Below, piece after piece: positions 1 through 5,544 of a DNA stretch of 6,339 bases. The stretch is taken from NCBI GenBank assembly GCA_041481895.1, contig JBGPCQ010000174.1:1-6339 (forward strand), written 5' to 3'. The translations under genes and the position numbers were made by a program. Each line of letters opens with the position of its first letter. The first letter of the stretch is position 1. The DNA comes from JAMPXD01 sp041481895. Its GTDB lineage: Bacteria; Desulfobacterota; Desulfuromonadia; Geobacterales; Geobacteraceae. The notes under the pieces are model-generated. The model saw only the letters and a program-made list of their open reading frames with translations. It was not told the origin of the DNA and did not search any database.

Positions 1-2
1 CG

Positions 3-833
3 GTCAGCGTCACCGCCGGCGCAGCAGCAGGGGCCGGCACCGTCACCGTCACCACGGCGAACGGCAGCGCCTCCAGCGCCTTTAGCGTCACCGCCGCAGC
101 GCCCGTTGTTTCCGCACCGACCCTTACCCTGGTTGTCGGCGGCAATCCCGTCACGGTCGTCGCCACCGACAATGTCAACACCCAGACCACCGCAACCCGC
201 ACCGTTACCTACGACCCGGCTGCGCCTGTCCTCACGGTCTCCGATCCGGCCGACAACAGCACCACCACCCAGTCGTTCATTACCGTGAGCGGCACGGTCA
301 ACGAGAACTCCACGGTCACCGTCAGGGACAACAACGGCACCCCGCAGTCCGCCATCATGAACGGCAACAGCTTCAGCGCCACCGTCAACCTGGTGTCGGG
401 CGTCAACACCATCGACATCGACGCCACGGACCTGGCGGGCAATACCGCCAATGCAAAACGGACGGTAACGTACGATAACGCCAGCGCCACCATCGCGCTT
501 GCGGTGACCTCGCCTGACCGCGATATCACTACCAACAAGCGGAGCCTGGTCCTCAAGGGCAATGTCACCGATGCCCTCGGCAAGGTGAAAGTAACGATCA
601 CCATGGCCGGCCGCACCTACCGGCCGCTGGTCAGCCGCACCGGCTCCTTCCAGCAGCAGCTCGTCTTCTCCCAGACCTACGCCGAGAGGGTCGCCGAACG
701 GAGGAATCCCAGCGCATCCAGGTCACGGCAATACGCCATCACCGTCACTGCCACGGATGCGGCCGGAAACAGCGGCACGGTCACTCGCAACGTGATCTAC
801 AATTCCACATACAGCGGCGGAGACGATGATTAA
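3..833 (+). CDS. Secreted/surface protein with bacterial Ig-like modules, C-terminal part (5' partial)
   Basis: The frame is open from the left edge to the TAA at 831-833, giving 276 visible residues; the true start is outside the window. Residues 1-31 look like the end of an IPT/TIG domain (Gly/Ala-rich, then TVTVTTANGSASSAFSV). Three Ig-like module ends follow, each with a 'VxATDxxxN...RTVTYD' signature, at about residues 50-71, 137-158 and 246-267. Such modules are beta-sandwich spacers typical of exported adhesin-like or cell-surface proteins, rich in Thr, Ser, Val and Asn. The first module is abnormally short (about residues 35-72). The third carries a basic, polar insert (about 224-243, containing AERVAERRNPSASRSR). 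The protein ends in a short GGDDD tail, and no LPXTG, PEP-CTERM or membrane anchor is visible. An internal GTG at 285 is only codon 95 of this frame. Export and adhesion are inferred from the family; no catalytic domain is seen in this part. Confidence 0.85.
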   Translation, partial: VSVTAGAAAGAGTVTVTTANGSASSAFSVTAAAPVVSAPTLTLVVGGNPVTVVATDNVNTQTTATRTVTYDPAAPVLTVSDPADNSTTTQSFITVSGTVNENSTVTVRDNNGTPQSAIMNGNSFSATVNLVSGVNTIDIDATDLAGNTANAKRTVTYDNASATIALAVTSPDRDITTNKRSLVLKGNVTDALGKVKVTITMAGRTYRPLVSRTGSFQQQLVFSQTYAERVAERRNPSASRSRQYAITVTATDAAGNSGTVTRNVIYNSTYSGGDDD

Positions 834-850
834 ACCGCAGCAGATTTGAA

Positions 851-887
851 CGAAAAAAAGCCACCCCGAAACGGGTGGCTTTTTTCG
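851..887 (+). terminator. Rho-independent terminator after the Ig-like protein gene
   Basis: A perfect stem of GCCACCC (860-866) and GGGTGGC (873-879) encloses a 6-nt loop and is followed by six T (880-885). The preceding A run (853-859) pairs with the T run, and CG at 851-852 pairs with CG at 886-887, so the helix can extend to about 15 bp. The A/T symmetry means it could also work on the minus strand. It lies 17 nt past the stop codon and separates this gene from clpB. Confidence 0.93.
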
Positions 888-945
888 TTTGCAGCAAACG
901 CCTGCTTTTTCTGCACAGTGCGGAAATCTCTTTTCCTGTCAGCAT

Positions 946-959
946 CTGCAGATCTGCAG
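946..959. repeat. 14-bp perfect palindrome / tandem 8-mer upstream of the clpB promoter
   Basis: CTGCAGATCTGCAG is its own reverse complement. With the two preceding bases it also reads as two tandem copies of ATCTGCAG (944-951 and 952-959). It ends 10 bp before the -35 box of the predicted clpB promoter, a usual position for an activator or repressor site. No known operator is matched; it is not the CIRCE element bound by HrcA. Confidence 0.5.
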
Positions 960-969
960 GTTTCATGCC

Positions 970-998
970 TTGACATCGGCCATACCCGTACCTATCAT
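970..998 (+). promoter_or_regulatory. Predicted clpB promoter (sigma-70-like, with partial sigma-32 resemblance)
   Basis: TTGACA at 970-975 and TATCAT at 993-998 are separated by 17 bp, close to the housekeeping consensus, which would put the transcript start near 1005 and give a leader of about 26 nt. CTTGACA (969-975) also resembles the heat-shock sigma-32 -35 element CTTGAAA, and CCTATCAT (991-998) partly resembles its -10 CCCCATNT. Heat-shock control is known for clpB in many bacteria, so dual recognition is possible, but the sequence alone does not settle which sigma factor is used. Confidence 0.65.
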
Positions 999-1013
999 TT
1001 CAGTAACCGATGT
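973..1013. repeat. 7-bp inverted repeat around the clpB -10 region
   Basis: ACATCGG (973-979) is the exact reverse complement of CCGATGT (1007-1013), with 27 bp between the arms. The symmetry centre falls at 993, the first base of the -10 hexamer. One arm overlaps the -35 end and spacer; the other lies just past the predicted transcript start. This geometry would suit a dimeric repressor, but arms of this length can occur by chance. Confidence 0.35.
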
Positions 1014-1018
1014 GAAAA

Positions 1019-1024
1019 AAGGAG
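1019..1024 (+). promoter_or_regulatory. Ribosome binding site of clpB
   Basis: AAGGAG ends 6 nt before the ATG at 1031. It fixes the clpB start and agrees with the usual N-terminus of the family. Confidence 0.85.
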
Positions 1025-1030
1025 TTACCC

Positions 1031-3622
1031 ATGATCAGGCCCGACAAAATGACCATAAAGACCCAGGAAGCTCTGTCCGCCGCCCAGGAGAACGCTTCGC
1101 ACCGGGGGCAGAATGCCATCGAGCCGGAACACCTGCTGCTGGCGCTCCTGGATCAGGAGGGGGGGCTGGTGGCGCCGATTCTGCAGAAGATCGGGGCCAA
1201 CCCCGCCCATGTCAAGGGGAAAACGGAGGAGGCGCTGAGGAAGCTCCCCCAGGTGAGCGGCGCGGTCCAGGTCTACCTTTCCCCGCTGCTGAACAGTTTG
1301 TTGGATGCGGCCCAGAAAGAGGCGGACGCGATGCAGGACGGCTTTGTCTCGACGGAACACCTGCTGCTCGCCCTGGTGGCAGACAAAAAAGGAGAGGCGG
1401 GCCGGCTCCTGGCGGACGCCGGGGTGACCCGTGAGGCCATCCTTGCCTCCCTCAAGGACCTCCGCGGGGATGAACGTATTGCCGACGAGAACCCGGAGGA
1501 GAAATACCAGGCCCTCGCCAGGTATGCCCGTGATCTGACCGACCTTGCCCGCCGGGGCAAGCTCGACCCGGTGATTGGCCGGGATGACGAGATCCGGCGT
1601 GTAATCCAGGTCCTGTCACGGCGGACCAAAAACAACCCGGTGCTGATCGGCGAGCCGGGGGTGGGTAAGACCGCCATTGTGGAGGGACTGGCGCAACGGA
1701 TCATCTCCGGCGACGTTCCGGAAACCCTGAAGAACAAACGGCTGGTCGCCCTCGACATGGGGGCGCTGATCGCCGGGGCCAAGTACAGGGGGGAATTCGA
1801 AGACCGGCTGAAGGCGGTGATCAAGGAGGTAGGAAAGTCGGAGGGGCAGATCATCCTCTTCATCGATGAGCTCCACACGCTGGTGGGGGCTGGCGCCGCC
1901 GAGGGGGCGATGGACGCCTCCAACATGCTGAAGCCCGCCCTCGCCCGGGGGGAGCTCCACTGCATCGGGGCCACTACCCTGAATGAATACCGGAAGTACA
2001 TCGAGAAGGATGCGGCCCTGGAGCGCCGCTTTCAGCAGGTCTATACCGGCGAGCCTTCCGTTGCGGACACCATTTCCATCCTGCGCGGGCTGAAGGAGAA
2101 GTACGAGACCTACCACGGCATCCGGATCAAGGACAGCGCCATCATAGCCGCCGCCACCCTGTCGGACCGCTACATCACCGACCGGTTTCTGCCGGACAAG
2201 GCAATCGACCTGATCGATGAAGCCGCCTCTCGCCTGCGAATAGAGATCGACTCCAAGCCGACAGAGATCGACGCAGTGGAGCGGCGGATCATGCAATTGC
2301 AGATAGAGAAGGAAGCGCTCCTGCGGGAGCAGGATTCCCGTTCCCTGGAGCGGATGAAAAAGCTGGCCGACGAACTGGAGGTGCTGAAAGCCGAGTCGGC
2401 TGCACTCAATGCGCACTGGCAAAAGGAGAAAGAGATTATCAAGGGGGTCAGCGAACTGAAGCAACGGTTGGAAGATAAGAAGGAAGAGGCGAAGAAGAGC
2501 GAGCGGGAAGGGAACCTGGCCCGCACCGCTGAACTCCGCTACGGCGAGATTCCGGCCATCGAAAAGGAAATGGCGGAGAAAAGCCGTGCTCTCGAGGAGG
2601 CACAGCAGGAAGGGAAAATGCTCTCCGAGGAAGTGGACGCGGACATGGTCGCCGAGATCGTGGCCAAGTGGACCGGCATTCCGGTGAGCCGGATGCTGGA
2701 GTCGGAATCGGAAAAACTGATCCATATGGAGGAGCGGCTGAAGAGCCGGGTGGTGGGGCAGGACGATGCCTTGGCACTGGTCGCCAACGCCGTGCGCAGA
2801 GCCCGCTCGGGGCTTTCCGACCCGCACCGTCCGATCGGCTCCTTCATCTTCCTGGGGCCCACCGGTGTGGGGAAGACCGAGACCGCCCGGGCGCTCGCCT
2901 CCTTCCTGTTCGATGACGACCAGGCCATCGTCAGGATCGATATGAGCGAGTACCAGGAAAAGCACACGGTGGCCAGATTGATCGGCGCCCCTCCCGGGTA
3001 TGTCGGCTATGAAGAGGGGGGGCAGCTCACCGAGGCGGTCAGGCGCAGGCCCTACAGCATCGTTCTGTTCGATGAGATAGAGAAAGCCCATCCCGAGGTG
3101 TTCAACGTTCTCCTCCAGGTGCTGGACGACGGGAGGCTGACCGATGGCCAGGGTCGGACCGTCGACTTCCGCAACACGGTCATCATCATGACCAGCAACC
3201 TCGGTTCCCAGTTGATCCAGCAGTACGGGGCCGGCGACTATGCCAGGATGCGGTCCATGGTCATGGACATCCTGAAGGAGAGCTTCAAGCCGGAATTCCT
3301 CAATCGCATCGATGAGATCGCCATCTATCACGCGCTCCCTCTCGAGCAGATCAAGCGGATCGTGGATATCCAGGTGAAAGTCCTGGAGACCCGCCTGGCG
3401 GAGCGTCACATAACCCTCGAGATTACCGGCAAGGCGCGCGATTACCTGGCCCGTGAGGGGTACGACCCGGCCCTGGGAGCCCGCCCCTTGAAGCGGGCCC
3501 TGCAGCGCAAGGTGCTCGATCCCCTGGCGCTCATGATCCTGGAGGGAAAGTTTACGGAAGGCGATACTGTCAAGGTAGATATCGCCATGGGAGGAGAGGA
3601 GCTCGTGATCAGGAAGAAGTAG
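1031..3622 (+). CDS. clpB: ATP-dependent protein disaggregase ClpB (Hsp100)
   Basis: ClpB is a cytosolic hexameric AAA+ machine that, with DnaK/DnaJ/GrpE, pulls polypeptides out of aggregates through its central pore after heat or other stress. At 863 residues it is full length (E. coli ClpB has 857). Order: Clp N-domain repeats (about 1-145); AAA-1 with Walker A GEPGVGKT (207-214), pore loop KYRG (251-254), Walker B ILFIDE (275-280) and arginine fingers R332/R333; the coiled-coil M-domain (about 410-530), which marks ClpB rather than ClpA or ClpC; AAA-2 with Walker A GPTGVGKT (609-616), pore loop GYVG (656-659), Walker B ending D681/E682, sensor N723, arginine finger R759 and sensor-2 GAR (R818). 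No ClpP-binding IGF-type loop is seen, as expected. The ATG has a good RBS. It is monocistronic, with its own promoter and a convergent gene downstream. No key residue is missing. Confidence 0.98.
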   Translation: MIRPDKMTIKTQEALSAAQENASHRGQNAIEPEHLLLALLDQEGGLVAPILQKIGANPAHVKGKTEEALRKLPQVSGAVQVYLSPLLNSLLDAAQKEADAMQDGFVSTEHLLLALVADKKGEAGRLLADAGVTREAILASLKDLRGDERIADENPEEKYQALARYARDLTDLARRGKLDPVIGRDDEIRRVIQVLSRRTKNNPVLIGEPGVGKTAIVEGLAQRIISGDVPETLKNKRLVALDMGALIAGAKYRGEFEDRLKAVIKEVGKSEGQIILFIDELHTLVGAGAAEGAMDASNMLKPALARGELHCIGATTLNEYRKYIEKDAALERRFQQVYTGEPSVADTISILRGLKEKYETYHGIRIKDSAIIAAATLSDRYITDRFLPDKAIDLIDEAASRLRIEIDSKPTEIDAVERRIMQLQIEKEALLREQDSRSLERMKKLADELEVLKAESAALNAHWQKEKEIIKGVSELKQRLEDKKEEAKKSEREGNLARTAELRYGEIPAIEKEMAEKSRALEEAQQEGKMLSEEVDADMVAEIVAKWTGIPVSRMLESESEKLIHMEERLKSRVVGQDDALALVANAVRRARSGLSDPHRPIGSFIFLGPTGVGKTETARALASFLFDDDQAIVRIDMSEYQEKHTVARLIGAPPGYVGYEEGGQLTEAVRRRPYSIVLFDEIEKAHPEVFNVLLQVLDDGRLTDGQGRTVDFRNTVIIMTSNLGSQLIQQYGAGDYARMRSMVMDILKESFKPEFLNRIDEIAIYHALPLEQIKRIVDIQVKVLETRLAERHITLEITGKARDYLAREGYDPALGARPLKRALQRKVLDPLALMILEGKFTEGDTVKVDIAMGGEELVIRKK

Positions 3623-3681
3623 CGGGAGCCCTCTTTTACTGCCTACAGTATGGTTCTAAATTGGAGCTATACCTATAAAGG
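3623..3681. other. Convergent intergenic gap without a clear terminator
   Basis: This 59-bp AT-richer spacer separates the clpB stop from the stop of the minus-strand operon. I found no convincing GC-rich hairpin followed by a T run on either strand; the best candidate (GGGAGCCCTCTTTT near 3624-3637) has only a 3-bp stem. Transcription may therefore end by Rho or run into the opposite gene. Confidence 0.5.
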
Positions 3682-4329
3682 TCACTCTTGCAGTTTAAAC
3701 TGAACATTATCAAAACATGTGACTGAATCCGCCTTAGTCCACAAACCTATCTTCCCGGCCTTAAAGGTATCATCGGTTGCCTGAACGACCAGTTTGCCGT
3801 TCAGGAAACCGCGAATATGGTTCCCTTTAACTTCCACACGCAATTCCTGCCATGTGCCGGAAGGCACCTTGGCTGAACTTTCCTGAATTGCTCTGCGCCA
3901 CCCGCCAACATACTTGTAGATGTTGACATTATCTTCCAAGGCGTTAGCCCGCAGGATGTAATAATTATCCTTGTCCTGGATACGGAAAATGATTCCGGCT
4001 GCCCGGTCGCTGTTACCCGAAATCGGCTTGAAGCGAGTCGTAACGGTCAAGTCACTGTAAACTTTATCACTCAAGGACAGCGCTGGATAATCAGCATTTC
4101 CGGTCTGACATAGTGCATTCGGTGAACTGGGGGCGTCGGATTCCGCTCGAACTGCCCAATTCCCAGCAAAGACCGTTGCCCCTACCGGTATTTTACCTGT
4201 TTGCTCCTTATCAAACGTCCATTGGGTTGTCTGGCTTCCATTGGTCGCCTCTGCGGCCTGACAAATGTTGCCACCGGCCAGCATTGCAACCACTATGAAC
4301 ATCTTCGCGGAAATAAAATTCTTTCGCAT
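3682..4329 (-). CDS. Secreted LamG/DUF1080-like jelly-roll protein, third gene of the chrA operon
   Basis: This is a 215-residue exported protein. The chosen ATG (4327-4329) has GGAGG 4 nt upstream and yields a standard signal peptide: basic MRKNFISAK, a hydrophobic core FIVVAMLAGG, and likely cleavage near CQAA (about residue 25). The mature part resembles the concanavalin-A-like fold shared by LamG and DUF1080 (3-keto-disaccharide hydrolase-like) domains: WTFD (37-40), the core DRAAGIIFRIQDKDNYYILR (108-127), the strand pair around YVGGWRRAI (140-148), and the closing GKIGLWTKADS...FDNVQ (192-210). C74 and C205 are the only mature cysteines and could form a disulfide. A single jelly-roll domain fills the protein, so binding is as likely as catalysis; the substrate is unknown. 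An alternative ATG at 4371, 14 codons earlier, overlaps the chrA stop as ATGA; it would suit coupling but gives an unusually long signal n-region. It is the last gene of the operon and converges on clpB. Confidence 0.85.
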   Translation of the reverse strand: MRKNFISAKMFIVVAMLAGGNICQAAEATNGSQTTQWTFDKEQTGKIPVGATVFAGNWAVRAESDAPSSPNALCQTGNADYPALSLSDKVYSDLTVTTRFKPISGNSDRAAGIIFRIQDKDNYYILRANALEDNVNIYKYVGGWRRAIQESSAKVPSGTWQELRVEVKGNHIRGFLNGKLVVQATDDTFKAGKIGLWTKADSVTCFDNVQFKLQE

Positions 4330-4333
4330 ACAT

Positions 4334-4338
4334 CCTCC
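4334..4338 (-). promoter_or_regulatory. Ribosome binding site deciding the start of the LamG-like gene
   Basis: GGAGG on the minus strand lies 4 nt before the ATG at 4329. The ATG at 4371 has only a weak GG next to it. This site, together with the signal-peptide length, favours the inner start. Confidence 0.6.
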
Positions 4339-4367
4339 GTATCGGCCAATCGACCATGTTTTCTGCT

Positions 4368-5534
4368 TCATCCTTTATACAAAAACACTCCTATGATTGC
4401 GGCCCCTGCTATAAGTACCGGTTCCGGAACCTTCCAGCGCCAGAGAATCAGCAAACTGATGGCACCGATGGTCGCTGTGGGAATGTCAATAATCGAGCCT
4501 TGCCCGAGAATGACCGTTGCGCCTGCAATTGCCCCCGAAGCGGCTGCCGTTGCACCTTTGACGAATCCTTTCAGTGCGGGATGTTCACGGTAACGGATGA
4601 TATACCGGCCAACGAACAGGACAAACAGGTAGACCGGGAGAAATACCCCTGCCGCTGCGGTAAGCGCTCCCCAGAATCCGGCCACAAGGTACCCGACAAA
4701 GGCAGCAGTTATGACCACCGGCCCCGGCGTTATTATCCCGACTGCAACTGCATCGAGAAACTGACGTTCGGTAAGCCATTGGTGTTGAAGGACTACCCCT
4801 TGATGCAAGAACGGGACAATGGCGAGGCCGCTGCCGAATGTAAACGCCCCTGCTTTCACGAAAAATCCTCCCAACTTCAGGAGGAGTGGAGCGGTGACTG
4901 TGACTCCTACAATTGGAGCCAGTATGCCGGGCATTATTATTTTCTGCGGTTTCCAACTCCTCGGCGGGCTATAGAGCAGGATGCCAATGAGGCCCGAGAC
5001 GACGAACAACAGGGCAATTTCAGCGCGGGAAGCAACGGTAATCAGTGCTACGACTCCAAAGATGATCCACATTCGGCGCTCTTTGCCAACCGTCGCTTTT
5101 GCGAGGCGGACGGCTGAGTGTGCAACGATGGCAATCACTGCCGGGCCAATGCCGTAGAAAAGCGCCTGCACGATTGTAAGCCCTTGGTAGGCAACGTAGA
5201 AGAAGGAAATGGCGAGTACAATCAGGAAGGCCGGAAGAATGAAGACAATGCCGACCAGGGAAGCCCCGACTCCTCCATGACGGATATACCCTATCCACAT
5301 GGCCAGCTGAGCGGCAAGGGGGCCGGGCATCATCTGTGAGAAGGCAAGTCCTTGCAGATACTCTTCTTCAGTTATCCATCCACGCGGTATCAAGTCTCGC
5401 TGCATGTATCCGGCAAGGGCTATCGGCCCGCCAAAGCCGAAGGCACCGAGGCGAAGGAAATACCGAACAATCTCCCATAACCCTACCTGTCTCAGCGGCA
5501 CCGTGGACATATTGTCTGCAGGTCTCTCTTGCAC
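4368..5534 (-). CDS. chrA: ChrA-family chromate (oxyanion) transporter, two CHR domains
   Basis: This 388-residue inner-membrane protein belongs to the CHR family, whose characterised members export chromate and confer resistance. It is the long form, with two homologous halves. The N-half has FGFGGP (32-37) and MMPGP (68-72); the C-half repeats these as FTFGSG (231-236) and ITPGP (268-272). The halves align over about 65 residues, for example LRLGAFGFGG with VKAGAFTFGS and WITEEEYLQGLAF with WLTERQFLDAVAV. About ten hydrophobic segments are visible, and a basic loop (about 182-200) separates the halves. The second half has lost the GGP, as is common in this family. The PGPLAAQLA form differs from the PGPEAQQLA form of classical Pseudomonas ChrA, so substrate may differ. 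The start is GTG at 5532-5534 with GAGG 5 nt upstream; an alternative ATG lies at 5508-5510. It starts 7 nt after the DUF1259 stop and its TGA overlaps a possible ATG of the next gene. Chromate as substrate is inferred from family. Confidence 0.92.
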   Translation of the reverse strand: MQERPADNMSTVPLRQVGLWEIVRYFLRLGAFGFGGPIALAGYMQRDLIPRGWITEEEYLQGLAFSQMMPGPLAAQLAMWIGYIRHGGVGASLVGIVFILPAFLIVLAISFFYVAYQGLTIVQALFYGIGPAVIAIVAHSAVRLAKATVGKERRMWIIFGVVALITVASRAEIALLFVVSGLIGILLYSPPRSWKPQKIIMPGILAPIVGVTVTAPLLLKLGGFFVKAGAFTFGSGLAIVPFLHQGVVLQHQWLTERQFLDAVAVGIITPGPVVITAAFVGYLVAGFWGALTAAAGVFLPVYLFVLFVGRYIIRYREHPALKGFVKGATAAASGAIAGATVILGQGSIIDIPTATIGAISLLILWRWKVPEPVLIAGAAIIGVFLYKG

Positions 5535-5539
5535 CCCAA

Positions 5540-5544
5540 CCTCA
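5540..5544 (-). promoter_or_regulatory. Ribosome binding site of chrA, overlapping the upstream stop codon
   Basis: TGAGG on the minus strand contains the TGA stop of the DUF1259 gene (5542-5544) and forms GAGG (5540-5543), 5 nt before the GTG start of chrA. The overlap supports translational coupling and the GTG start over the ATG at 5510, which has only a distant GAGAG. Confidence 0.6.

Noticed and set aside
285..833. Independent 182-residue gene starting at GTG 285
   Set aside because: The frame is open upstream to the window edge and encodes matching Ig-like sequence, so this is the tail of a longer gene.
1003..1028. Possible RNA thermometer: GTAAC/GTTAC hairpin around the clpB RBS
   Set aside because: Only a 5-bp stem with a long loop that leaves most of AAGGAG unpaired; too weak to claim.
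888..1030. CIRCE (HrcA) operator before clpB
   Set aside because: No TTAGCACTC-N9-GAGTGCTAA or close variant is present.
889..1434. 181-residue plus-strand frame starting in the clpB leader
   Set aside because: Out of frame with clpB and covering its promoter and start; the translation is a low-complexity Gly/Arg/Ala shadow.
1273..2001. 242-residue minus-strand open frame inside clpB
   Set aside because: Antisense shadow of the AAA-1 region, rich in Ser and Arg with no domain or RBS support.
1616..3409. 597-residue open frame on the minus strand inside clpB
   Set aside because: It lies wholly opposite clpB, which is certain in its own frame. Its translation shows no recognisable domain and reflects codon bias in GC-rich DNA.
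4258..4269. Lipobox at the cysteine of GGNIC in the secreted protein
   Set aside because: The residues before this Cys (G, N, I) do not fit the [LVI][ASTVI][GAS]C pattern, so ordinary signal peptidase cleavage is more likely.
4356..5117. 253-residue plus-strand open frame opposite chrA
   Set aside because: The opposite frame encodes an unmistakable ChrA; this translation is a mix of Cys, Arg and Asp residues without a domain.
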